Source of the DNA: Candidatus Competibacteraceae bacterium
Lineage (GTDB): Bacteria; Pseudomonadota; Gammaproteobacteria; Competibacterales; Competibacteraceae
Direction of reading: 5' to 3'
Assembly (NCBI GenBank): GCA_020444905.1
Contig: JAGRHQ010000007.1
Location: forward strand, 1-42,802
DNA length: 42,802 nucleotides
Below, piece by piece: positions 16,968 through 24,517 of the stretch. The translations under genes and the position numbers were made by a program. The notes under the pieces were generated by a model, which saw only the letters and a list, made by a program, of their open reading frames with translations, had not been told where the DNA came from and searched no databases. Every line of letters starts with the position of its first letter. Positions within the stretch are counted from its first letter, which is position 1.

Positions 16968-17537
16968 ATGTTCGCCAAGTGGGTAGGGCCGTTGTTTTGG
17001 CTGGCGATGGGCGCAGCGGCAGTGGGTGCGCTGTACATGGAATGGCGGCATCCGCCACGTTTGCCAACGCCGATTGTGGCCGATGCGCCGCCTGCGGTGA
17101 CCGTTCCGCCGCCCAAGCCGTTTGAACCACAACCCTTGGTTCACTACGCCGAGATCGTAGAGCGTCCGGTTTTTATCGACGCCCGTCGGCCAGAGGAGGA
17201 TGAACCGCCCGAACCGCCGGCTGCGCCGCCGCCCGAACCTGACCATCCGCTCGATTTGATTGGCGTATTACTGGTCCCTGGTGCGGCGGCGGCGCTCCTG
17301 CGCCCCACCGAACCCAAGAATGCGCCCGTATTGCGCATCGCCCAAGGCGAAACAGTGAATGGTTGGCAATTGCAGTCGGTGAGCGCGGATCGGGTGGTGC
17401 TGCGCAAAGGCTCCCAAATCCGCGAGTTGGTGCTCAAGCGTGAACCCTCGCCGCCACGACCGCCTGCGCCGGATCGGGTTATTCCACCACGAGGCCAACC
17501 TGTGGCCTCTCCGCCAAGGCCAGAGTCAAGGTCTTGA
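16968..17537 (+). CDS. gspN: Type II secretion protein GspN/XpsN with GspC-like HR domain
   Basis: A 189-residue bitopic protein in the position of XpsN. It has an N-terminal membrane helix (about residues 9-23), a proline-rich linker, then a conserved YAEIVERPVFIDARRP box and, after a second Pro/Glu-rich stretch, a small beta domain (LDLIGVLLVPGAAAALL, LRIAQGETVNGWQLQSVSAD, RVVLRKGSQIRELVLKR). This domain has the pattern of the homology region of GspC, which binds the secretin. No separate gspC is found in the operon, so this protein probably fills that role. It is followed by repeat DNA and then gspD. Confidence 0.82.
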   Translation: MFAKWVGPLFWLAMGAAAVGALYMEWRHPPRLPTPIVADAPPAVTVPPPKPFEPQPLVHYAEIVERPVFIDARRPEEDEPPEPPAAPPPEPDHPLDLIGVLLVPGAAAALLRPTEPKNAPVLRIAQGETVNGWQLQSVSADRVVLRKGSQIRELVLKREPSPPRPPAPDRVIPPRGQPVASPPRPESRS

Positions 17538-17551
17538 TAAGAAATAAGCAT

Positions 17552-17656
17552 TCACCTCCCTCCTTTGAAAAAGGGGGGTCGGGGGGGATTTCGCACGGGT
17601 GACGGGGCCAAAATCCCCCTAGTCCCCCTTTGAAAAAGGGGGGGACTGAACGGTTA
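17552..17656. repeat. Composite G-rich repeat block between gspN and gspD
   Basis: The order is CTCCCTCCTTTGAAAAAGGG, GGGTCGGGGGGGATTTCGCA, a short spacer, AAAATCCCCCTAGTCCCCC, TTTGAAAAAGGGGGGGACTG and AACGGT. This is the same architecture as the block before gspK, ending in the same ACTGAACGG. It can fold into a strong hairpin inside the operon mRNA, but it is not followed by a T-run. Confidence 0.88.
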
Positions 17657-17683
17657 CGATAAGCATTTGCAGAGTACAGTCCA

Positions 17684-19975
17684 TTGAGTAAAACCTGGGT
17701 TAGATCGTTAATAAACGGAGGAGTGCTGGCGCTGCTGCTAGGCGCGTGCGCGACTCCTCCAGAGAGCGGCGATAGCGCTCCTCTTGAAGCGGCGCACACG
17801 GAGCAGGTGACGGTTAGCGCAACGCCGGCGCGTTCGCCTGGTGCGCTTCAATTAACCGCTCAAGCGGAATTGGCAGAGGACGCGGGAATGCATTCGTCGG
17901 ACTCCTCCGCGGTTTCCCCATCCCGGAGGACAGAGATCTTTCCCGGCACCGGCAACTTTATCGACCTGCGCGAGGCCAGCAAGCCATTAGCCCGTACAAC
18001 GCCAGTTACGCCTGCGCCGGGCCACGGCGTCACGCTGAACTTCGAGGGCGCCAGCATCCGCGATGTGGTCAAAGTCGTGTTCGACACCTTGAAGGAGAAT
18101 TACGTCATCGATCCCCAGGTGCAGGGCGAAGTGACGGTCCAGACCAGCCGGCCGCTGACCCAGGATCAATTATTGCCCACCCTGGAGACCTTGTTGCGCG
18201 CGAGCAATGCGGTGCTGGTGCGTGAAGAGGGCGTGTACCGGATTATCCCGGCTGTGGGTGTGCTGCGCCAGGGCAATCTGACCCCGCGTCTGAGGGGCAG
18301 CCGCGTGGGTTACAGCGTGCGTATTGTGCCGCTGAGCTATGTCAGTGCGATCGAGATGCAAACGATCATCGCGCCGTTTCTGCCTGAAGGCAGTATTCTT
18401 AAGGTCGATCCCACCCGTAATCTGTTAATGCTGGCCGGCACTCCCCAGGAGTTGAACAGCGTTCAGGACACCATTGACACCTTTGACGTCAACTGGCTCC
18501 GGGGAATGTCAATCGGCATGTTTCGGCTGCGCAATGTGGAAAGTCAGGCGTTGGCGACCGAGTTGAATCAGTTGCTGGGCGAAAACTCAGGAACGCCCAT
18601 TGCCGGGCTGGTGCGGCTGGTGCCGCTCAGCAAGCTGAATTCGGTGCTGGTCATTTCCCCACAGCGCGAATATCTGCGTGAGGTGGCGGTCTGGATCGAA
18701 CGGCTGGATGGCATCGGTGGCGAACGCTTATATGTCTATCCCGTCCAGAACAGTCGGGCGGACTATATTGCCGAGTTGCTGAATGGTCTGTTCAATCTGG
18801 AAGGGGGAGGAAAGGGCGCGGAGCGCGGCGGCGAGCTGGCCCCTGGACTGAAAGGCGCGCAGTTGTCCAGTAGCGGCGGATTGAATGCGAGTTCAAGCTT
18901 GAGCAGTAGCCTGTCTTCCACATCAGGGAGTTCATCCGCCAGCGGCTTGTCGGCGCCGGGCAGTTCAACCTCTGCTTCGGCGGGCAAAGCCTCTGGTGGA
19001 ATTGGCGCTGTCTTAGGATCGGGGGGACCCAGCGCTGGCATGGAAGAAGTGCGAATTGTCGCGGACTCCGATAACAATTCACTGCTGATCTGGGCGACCA
19101 GCCAGAATTACGAACGGATTCTCAACACCCTGCAAACGATCGATGTCGCCCCCCGGCAGGTGCTGATCGAAGCCACCATTGCCGAGGTGACGCTGACTGG
19201 CCAGTTGCAATATGGGCTGCAATGGTTTTTCAATAACTCGGTGGGTAGAGACTACACGGGGACAGGTTCGCTGGGTCTCCCCACCGACCTAACCCTGACA
19301 GACGCGCTCAATAGCATTCCATCCGGCCAATTCTCTTATGCGATTACCGGCAGTGACGACATCGTCAAGGTGCTGCTGAATTTGCTGGCGAAAGACTCCA
19401 AGGTTAAAGTGCTCTCTTCTCCACAAGTCATGGTGGTGGACAATCAGCAGGCGACGATTCGAGTCGGCACGCAGCAGCCGATTCCGTCCGGCACCAGTAC
19501 AGTGAACAACGTGACGACCAGTGGTGGAGTCACCTATAAAGACACCGGCGTGCTGCTTGAGGTATTACCTCGGGTCAACTCCGGCGGCATCGTCAACATG
19601 GAAATCAAACAGGAAGTGGTTGATGTGGGACCTCTGGTGGATGTTAGCCAGGCGGGTACGACTGCCCGGCAAGAGCGCGCGTTCCTGCAGCGCACTGTGA
19701 CGAGCAAAGTGACGGTCAAAAATGGCCAGACCCTGGTATTAGGCGGTCTGATCCGCGACAATCGCACTGAGGGTCAGAATGGCATTCCGGTGCTTTATAA
19801 GGTTCCCGTGCTGGGCGCGCTGTTTGGCAATACCAGCGAGCAGGTGGATCGTACTGAACTGATTGTGTTGATTACCCCGCGAGTGGTGCAGAATACCGAT
19901 GAAATTGATGCAGTTACTAACGAAATCAAGCGCAAGATGCGAGCGGTGGAGCCGGTGCTCAATAATGCGGGTTAA
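17684..19975 (+). CDS. gspD: Type II secretion outer-membrane secretin GspD
   Basis: GspD forms the outer-membrane channel of the type II system. The 763-residue product begins at a TTG (17684) and has a lipoprotein-type signal (GGVLALLLGAC, Cys about 22), as XpsD does. The N0 domain (VTLNFEGASIRDVVKVVFDT, about 116) and N1-N3 repeats follow. The N3 region contains a Ser/Gly-rich insertion of about 45 residues (around 400-445). The secretin core starts near 492 (VLIEATIAEVTLTGQLQYGL) and includes VLSSPQVMVVDNQQATIRVG and the final VPVLGALFGNT. It closes the operon and is separated from gspN by the repeat block, so its expression may be tuned separately. Confidence 0.95.
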   Translation: MSKTWVRSLINGGVLALLLGACATPPESGDSAPLEAAHTEQVTVSATPARSPGALQLTAQAELAEDAGMHSSDSSAVSPSRRTEIFPGTGNFIDLREASKPLARTTPVTPAPGHGVTLNFEGASIRDVVKVVFDTLKENYVIDPQVQGEVTVQTSRPLTQDQLLPTLETLLRASNAVLVREEGVYRIIPAVGVLRQGNLTPRLRGSRVGYSVRIVPLSYVSAIEMQTIIAPFLPEGSILKVDPTRNLLMLAGTPQELNSVQDTIDTFDVNWLRGMSIGMFRLRNVESQALATELNQLLGENSGTPIAGLVRLVPLSKLNSVLVISPQREYLREVAVWIERLDGIGGERLYVYPVQNSRADYIAELLNGLFNLEGGGKGAERGGELAPGLKGAQLSSSGGLNASSSLSSSLSSTSGSSSASGLSAPGSSTSASAGKASGGIGAVLGSGGPSAGMEEVRIVADSDNNSLLIWATSQNYERILNTLQTIDVAPRQVLIEATIAEVTLTGQLQYGLQWFFNNSVGRDYTGTGSLGLPTDLTLTDALNSIPSGQFSYAITGSDDIVKVLLNLLAKDSKVKVLSSPQVMVVDNQQATIRVGTQQPIPSGTSTVNNVTTSGGVTYKDTGVLLEVLPRVNSGGIVNMEIKQEVVDVGPLVDVSQAGTTARQERAFLQRTVTSKVTVKNGQTLVLGGLIRDNRTEGQNGIPVLYKVPVLGALFGNTSEQVDRTELIVLITPRVVQNTDEIDAVTNEIKRKMRAVEPVLNNAG

Positions 19976-20003
19976 GAATTTTCAAAGGAGATCGACTCTA
20001 GTA

Positions 20004-20031
20004 TTTACAATAGTGAGCGATAGTGTATTAT
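20004..20031 (+). promoter_or_regulatory. Candidate tnpA promoter giving a near-leaderless transcript
   Basis: TTTACA (20004-20009) and TATTAT (20026-20031) are separated by 16 bases. The tnpA ATG is at 20039, seven bases after the -10 box, so transcription would begin at or next to the start codon. No Shine-Dalgarno sequence is present between them. Confidence 0.5.
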
Positions 20032-20038
20032 TAGGTAC

Positions 20039-20698
20039 ATGGAAAGCACTATCAGCACAGGCAAGGCGGCGAAGCTGCTCGGCCTATCGGTCAAGACGCT
20101 GCAACGCTGGGAGCGCGAAGGGCGGTTGGTTCCGGTGGCGCGGACGGACAGCAACCGACGTCTTTACACCGAATCGCAAATCCGTGAATTCATCGGCTTG
20201 CGGCAGGCGGTTCATGCGCCGTCAAGGCGGGTCGCCTACTGCCGGGTGTCGAGCGCAGCGCAAAAGCCGGACTTGGCGAACCAGCGCAAGGTGCTGGAAG
20301 AATTTGTCGTGGCGAAAGGCTTGTCGAACGTCGAGTTCATCGAGGAAGTGGGGGGCGGCTTGAATTTCAAGCGCAAGCGGTTCCTGGCGTTGATGGATGA
20401 GATCGGGCGGCGGGAAATCAAAGCACTGATCCTCGCGCATCGGGATCGACTCACCCGGTTCGGCTTCGAGTGGTTCGAGCATTTCGCCGAGGCGAATGGC
20501 TGCGAAGTGCTGGTACTCAATCAGGAGCGCCTGTCGCCTGAGCAAGAGATGGTGCAGGACCTGATGGCCATTGTGCATGGTTTCTCGTCCAGACTGCACG
20601 GGTTGAGGAACTACCAAAAAAAGCTGGATGAAGTGCTAAAACAGGAAACGACTCATGACGTACATGACGCACAGAATCGCCCTCTGTCCGACGCCTGA
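20039..20698 (+). CDS. tnpA: IS607-family serine recombinase (TnpA) with MerR-type HTH
   Basis: This is the transposase of the element, a serine recombinase that moves the IS through a circular intermediate. The 219 residues start with a MerR-like DNA-binding domain (STGKAAKLLGLSVKTLQRWE, with SNRRLYTESQIREFI). The resolvase catalytic domain follows, with the nucleophile serine in AYCRVSSAAQKPDLANQRKV (about residue 72) and the conserved arginines in LILAHRDRLTRFGFEW. The N-terminal HTH placement is diagnostic of IS607. The 3' end overlaps tnpB by 44 bases in another frame, which suggests coupled translation. All key residues are present, so it may be active. Confidence 0.95.
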   Translation: MESTISTGKAAKLLGLSVKTLQRWEREGRLVPVARTDSNRRLYTESQIREFIGLRQAVHAPSRRVAYCRVSSAAQKPDLANQRKVLEEFVVAKGLSNVEFIEEVGGGLNFKRKRFLALMDEIGRREIKALILAHRDRLTRFGFEWFEHFAEANGCEVLVLNQERLSPEQEMVQDLMAIVHGFSSRLHGLRNYQKKLDEVLKQETTHDVHDAQNRPLSDA

Positions 20699-21998
20699 GC
20701 AGGCGGACTACTTCGCCCGCGCCTGCGGCACGGCCCGGCGCGTCTGGAATTGGGCGCTGGACGCGTGGAACAAGCAGTACGCAGCGGGGCAAAAGCCCCA
20801 CGCGATGGCGCTGAAAAAACAGTTCAACGCCATCAAGTACAGCGACCCGCAATGGCTCGACGAGAACGGGCAACCGTGGCTTAAGACCCTCCATCGTGAT
20901 GCCCACGCGCAGCCATTCGCCCATCTGGCCAAGGCGTGGAGCCGATTCTTTACCGACATCAAGAACGGGAAGCCTGCATACGAACCTCAATTCAAGAAAA
21001 AGGGGCGTTGCCGCGACAGCTTCTATGTGGCGAACGACAAATTCAGTGTCTCGGACCAGACGATTCGCTTACCCAAGATCGGCGATGTCGCCATGACCGA
21101 GGCGCTGCGCTTTGAGGGCAGGATTCTCGGGGCGACGGTTTCGCGCACGGCGGATCGCTGGTTTGTCGCGGTTCAGGTCGAGGCGCCTGATGCGCAGTTC
21201 TACCGCCCACGCACGGCAGATGAGATTCAAGGTATCGACCTGGGCATCAAGGCGGCCGCGACCCTCTCCAACGGCGAATCCGTCGAAGCACCCAAGCCGC
21301 TCAAAGCGGCGCTGCGCCGCCTGAAAATCCGGGGTCGGCGCGTTAGCCGCAAGATTGAGGCGTCCAAAATAACCGCAGGCTTTGCGCCCAAGGCACGTCT
21401 GCCAAAAGGCACGAGACTGCCCGTATCCAACAACCGCACGAAGTCCGCTGCGGCCTTGGCAAGGCTGCACGCCCGCATTGCCAATATCAGAGCGGATTTC
21501 ACCCATAAGCTCACAACCCGGCTCTGCCGCGAAAACCAAACGGTAGTGATCGAGGATTTACACGTCAAGGGCATGTTGGCGAACGAAAAGCTTGCCCTTG
21601 CCATCAGCGACGTTGGGTTCGGGCTGTTCCGCTCGCAGATCGAATACAAGGCGAAACGCTACGGTACTCGGCTGGTGATTGCCGACCGTTGGTATCCAAG
21701 CAGCCGCCTGTGTTCAGTGTGTGACTGGAAAAATGAGGGGCTGACGTTAAAAGACCGGGAATGGACGTGTCCGCAATGCGGCACACATCATGACCGCGAC
21801 CAAAACGCCGCGCTCAATCTAAAACGGCTGGCAACCGCAACTGCCCTACCCGTGGCGAGTCCGTCCGGCAACGGCGGCGCTGCACCTGGAAGGGTTCCTG
21901 GTGTAGCCGGGAAAGTCACGCCTGTCAGATACGAATGTGGTCAGCAAGACACGTCGGGGCAGGAAAAGAACCGTGCGCACCTTCGCGCACTTTCTTGA
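20655..21998 (+). CDS. tnpB: RNA-guided nuclease TnpB of the IS607 element
   Basis: TnpB is an omega-RNA-guided DNA nuclease, ancestral to Cas12, that helps the element persist by cutting the vacated site. The 447 residues include an N-terminal OrfB_IS605 helical domain (TPEQADYFARACGTARRVWN). The RuvC core carries Asp in IQGIDLGIKAAATLS (about 196) and Glu in VVIEDLHVKGM. The zinc ribbon is CSVC and CPQC, and the third acidic residue lies in HHDRDQNAALNLKR (about 380). A C-terminal tail of about 60 residues follows. The catalytic triad is complete. The start is the ATG at 20655 or 20664. Its guide RNA would come from the 3' end of this gene and the DNA just past the right end. Confidence 0.94.
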   Translation: MTYMTHRIALCPTPEQADYFARACGTARRVWNWALDAWNKQYAAGQKPHAMALKKQFNAIKYSDPQWLDENGQPWLKTLHRDAHAQPFAHLAKAWSRFFTDIKNGKPAYEPQFKKKGRCRDSFYVANDKFSVSDQTIRLPKIGDVAMTEALRFEGRILGATVSRTADRWFVAVQVEAPDAQFYRPRTADEIQGIDLGIKAAATLSNGESVEAPKPLKAALRRLKIRGRRVSRKIEASKITAGFAPKARLPKGTRLPVSNNRTKSAAALARLHARIANIRADFTHKLTTRLCRENQTVVIEDLHVKGMLANEKLALAISDVGFGLFRSQIEYKAKRYGTRLVIADRWYPSSRLCSVCDWKNEGLTLKDREWTCPQCGTHHDRDQNAALNLKRLATATALPVASPSGNGGAAPGRVPGVAGKVTPVRYECGQQDTSGQEKNRAHLRALS

Positions 21999-22007
21999 TA
22001 GCAGCGA
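21850..22007 (+). ncRNA. Expected omega-RNA (reRNA) region at the tnpB 3' end
   Basis: In TnpB elements the guide-RNA scaffold overlaps the 3' end of tnpB and runs to the right end. This segment ends with a perfect 6-bp hairpin (GTGCGC 21973-21978, GCGCAC 21985-21990) next to the tnpB stop. Position and hairpin are the only evidence; the RNA's ends are not visible from sequence alone. Confidence 0.35.
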
Positions 22008-22010
22008 TTG

Positions 22011-24164
22011 ATGCAACCGGAAGCTCAGGCCGCGCTGCGCCGCGTATGGTTGAATCAGGAATTGGCCCGCTACCGGCAACGCAGCGCGGCGCAACCGGAT
22101 AATTTTGAAGCCTGGCGTCATATCGGACGGCTTTATTGGGAACTGGGCGAGATTGAGCAAGCCATCGAAGCGCTTGAGAAGGCGCTGGCATTACAGCCGG
22201 ATGATCGTGAATGCCTGTTCGGTCAAATAGTTGCCTGTTTGGCGCTTAACCGAAATGAAGCGGCGTTGACCGCGTCCACTCGTTTACTGGAGCGATTCCC
22301 CAACGATGCCCAGGTTCTGTTGCGCCAGATTGAGGCGTTGCGCCGGTTGAAGCGTCCGCAGGAAGCGCTGACCGCTTGTGAGCGGGCGCGGGCCTTGCCG
22401 TTGTCAACTGAACAATGTTTGGAGGTACTCCACCACCAGGCGAGTCTGGAATTTCAGCTTGGTCAATGGGAAAAATCGCTGGCGTTCATCGATGAGGGGT
22501 TGGCGCTGGCGCCGGTAAATGCCGATTGGCGTCTGAATCGGGCGCGCCTGTTGAACCGGTTGCGCCGCTATGAGGAATCCCTGGCCGAACTGGAGCCGTT
22601 GATTGCTGTTCCCGCCGTCGAGTTCGCCGCCCGGTGCGCCAAGGCGCGGGCGCTGGCCATGCGGTGGCGATTTGATGAAGCGGATGCGATTTTGAACGAT
22701 TTGCAGGCGCATTATTCTCATGCCGCCCTGGAGCGGGAATTCGAGCCGTGGCGGCTGCCGGATGAGACGTTGCCGGACAGTCTGCATAAGCGGTATACCG
22801 GGCGTGGGTTGTATATGATGCAAACTTTCGAGGCGCAGAAAGACTGTGACTGGACCGATTGGGAAGCGATGACCGCCCATTTGGATGAGTTGCTGGGAGA
22901 TGCGCTCCGCTATGGTTTTGTCGCTGGCCTGGAGCCACACCGTCTGCTGAGCCTGCCGATGGATCCGGCCCAACATTTGGCGGTAGCTCGGGCGCAAGCG
23001 ACCGCGGTAGACACATTGATGGCGCCAGCTCGCCAAAAGCTGGCTATTCATTGGGCGCCCCGACAAGGTGATGAACGGCTACGCATCGGCTATGTCTCAG
23101 GGGATTTTCGTGACCACGCGACTGCGCACCTGATCCGCAAGCTGTTCCGGGTGCACGACCGAGCGCGGTTCGAGGTTTTTGGCTATAGCCTGCGCCCTAG
23201 CGATGGCAGCTATTATTGGCAAGACATTTCCCAGACTTGCGACCGGTTTGTAGAGCTACATGGCCTGAGCAATGCTGAAGCAGCAACCCGAATTGCGGCG
23301 GACGGCGTTCATATACTCGTCGATTTGCATGGTTACACTCGTTTTGCCCGCCCCGAAATTTTTGCGTTGCGGCCAGCCCCGGTGCAGGTGGCCTTCCTGG
23401 GATATCCGGGTACGCTAGGCGCAGACTACGTTCCTTACATGATTGCCGATCGTGTGGTATTGCCCGAGGAATCGAGACCATTTTTTAGTGAGCAGCCGGC
23501 CTATCTCAATTGTTATCAAATTAACGATGATGAACAGCCAATTGCTGAGGCTGGGTTAACGCGAGTAGCGGCTGGACTGCCAGAAGATGGTTTTGTTTAT
23601 TGTTGCTTCAACAATACTTATAAAATCGAGCCGCGCATATTCGGTATCTGGATGCGAATTCTGCGACAGACGCCGGGAAGTGTGTTATGGTTGCTGACTA
23701 ATACGTCACGCACTGCTGCTCACCTGCGCAGTGCGGCGGACGGGCAAGGCGTCGATCCTGGGCGGTTAATTTTCGCCCCGCGTTTACCCAAGGCGGAGCA
23801 CCTGGAGCGACACCGGTTGGCAGATCTGTTTCTGGATACTTTCGTAGTCAATGCCCATACTACGGCCAGTGATGCGCTTTGGGTGGGTCTGCCCGTATTG
23901 ACGCAACCAGGCTCAAGCTTTCATTCGAGAGTTTGTGCCAGTTTGTTGAGCGCATTAGGATTAAACGAATTAATAGTTGGAAGTGACCAGGAATATGAAG
24001 AACGAGCTGTCAGCCTGGCCAACAATCCAGATCGCTTGAAAAAATTACAAACTCAACTAATGCATTGCCGTGCGACGCGGTTGCCTTTTGCAACTGGAGA
24101 GTTTGTGCATGGCCTGGAACACATTTACCAGGAATTATGGTTTGGTTGGCAGGAAGGCGGGTAA
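22011..24164 (+). CDS. TPR-repeat GT41 glycosyltransferase (SPINDLY/OGT-like)
   Basis: The 717-residue protein has TPR repeats over about residues 25-250 (for example WRHIGRLYWELGEIEQAIEA, LEKALALQPDD) followed by a GT41 catalytic domain. The catalytic part includes LRIGYVSGDFRDHATAHLIR (with the active-site His, about 356-375), ILVDLHGYTRFARPEIFALR, VQVAFLGYPGTLGADYV, YCCFNNTYKIEPRIFGIW and FLDTFVVNAHTTASDALWVG. GT41 enzymes add a sugar from a nucleotide donor to Ser/Thr or Asn of proteins in the cytoplasm. The ATG at 22011 has no clear ribosome-binding site and lies a few bases from the IS right end, so its expression may depend on the IS or have been damaged. The substrate is unknown; secreted or surface proteins encoded nearby are candidates. 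Confidence 0.9.
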   Translation: MQPEAQAALRRVWLNQELARYRQRSAAQPDNFEAWRHIGRLYWELGEIEQAIEALEKALALQPDDRECLFGQIVACLALNRNEAALTASTRLLERFPNDAQVLLRQIEALRRLKRPQEALTACERARALPLSTEQCLEVLHHQASLEFQLGQWEKSLAFIDEGLALAPVNADWRLNRARLLNRLRRYEESLAELEPLIAVPAVEFAARCAKARALAMRWRFDEADAILNDLQAHYSHAALEREFEPWRLPDETLPDSLHKRYTGRGLYMMQTFEAQKDCDWTDWEAMTAHLDELLGDALRYGFVAGLEPHRLLSLPMDPAQHLAVARAQATAVDTLMAPARQKLAIHWAPRQGDERLRIGYVSGDFRDHATAHLIRKLFRVHDRARFEVFGYSLRPSDGSYYWQDISQTCDRFVELHGLSNAEAATRIAADGVHILVDLHGYTRFARPEIFALRPAPVQVAFLGYPGTLGADYVPYMIADRVVLPEESRPFFSEQPAYLNCYQINDDEQPIAEAGLTRVAAGLPEDGFVYCCFNNTYKIEPRIFGIWMRILRQTPGSVLWLLTNTSRTAAHLRSAADGQGVDPGRLIFAPRLPKAEHLERHRLADLFLDTFVVNAHTTASDALWVGLPVLTQPGSSFHSRVCASLLSALGLNELIVGSDQEYEERAVSLANNPDRLKKLQTQLMHCRATRLPFATGEFVHGLEHIYQELWFGWQEGG

Positions 24165-24343
24165 GCAAATTGAAGGGGGCTTTGCTTTACTAAACGGAGT
24201 TGCGAAGTAATGTCTGATAATATCGCTTTGAAGTGTGTTTGTTGTTTTATTGAAACAACCATAGATTAGATTGATACCAGGCAAGATGCCCAAGATTTCG
24301 CCGTTTTAAGGTATGTTTTAGGCATATAAAGCAATTTTTTACC

Positions 24344-24372
24344 TTGAGACCAAGGAAAGGTTTAAGTATACT
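24344..24372 (+). promoter_or_regulatory. Sigma70-type promoter P1 of the exported protein gene
   Basis: TTGAGA (24344-24349) and TATACT (24367-24372) are separated by the optimal 17 bases, with one mismatch to consensus in each box. Confidence 0.6.
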
Positions 24373-24404
24373 GATTTTGAGTCGAGTTTTTGTGGTTTCG
24401 TGTA

Positions 24405-24432
24405 TTGACAACAACAAACTGTTGTGTAGAAT
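24405..24432 (+). promoter_or_regulatory. Sigma70-type promoter P2 with an internal palindromic operator candidate
   Basis: A perfect TTGACA (24405-24410) is followed after 16 bases by TAGAAT (24427-24432). The spacer contains the palindrome ACAACA-AAC-TGTTGT (24411-24425), positioned so that a dimeric regulator bound there would meet RNA polymerase. Confidence 0.65.
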
Positions 24433-24517
24433 CCACAGCAGGTTAGTTTTCTACCGTTCTAGCAGGAACCTTTGTTACCTTAACCCTCTGTCGGAAGTTT
24501 CAGATAGGAGCTAAATC

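Larger units (their letters stand above)
19978..22005 (+). mobile_element. IS607-family insertion sequence
   Basis: Two overlapping genes in the IS607 order, a serine recombinase with a MerR-type HTH (tnpA) and tnpB, are inserted between gspD and the TPR glycosyltransferase gene. Both frames look intact. The ends are estimated. The left one lies after the gspD stop near three TAGT copies (19999, 20011, 20021). The right one lies between the hairpin GTGCGC-ACCTTC-GCGCAC (21973-21990) and the next gene. IS607 elements lack terminal inverted repeats and produce no long target duplication, so exact ends need an empty-site comparison. Confidence 0.85.
24165..24517. other. Promoter-bearing intergenic region before the exported protein gene
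   Basis: This 353-base region holds two sigma70-type promoters (24344-24372 and 24405-24432) and two inverted repeats with the same ACAAC/GTTGT half-sites. One is GTTGTTT-TATTG-AAACAAC at 24241-24259; the other is ACAACA-AAC-TGTTGT at 24411-24425. No coding frame of interest was found, and no clear terminator for the upstream gene. Confidence 0.65.

Noticed and set aside
14206-17656. Repeats considered as a CRISPR array
   Set aside because: The units are palindromic, irregularly spaced, inside an operon, and no regular unique spacers or cas genes are present.
17552-17656. Repeat block considered as an intrinsic terminator between gspN and gspD
   Set aside because: The hairpin is strong but is followed by GGGACTGAACGG instead of a T-run, and gspD has no separate promoter that I can see.
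18790-19030. Ser/Gly-rich stretch in gspD considered as a frameshift or foreign insertion
   Set aside because: The frame is continuous, and low-complexity loops at this place are common in secretins.
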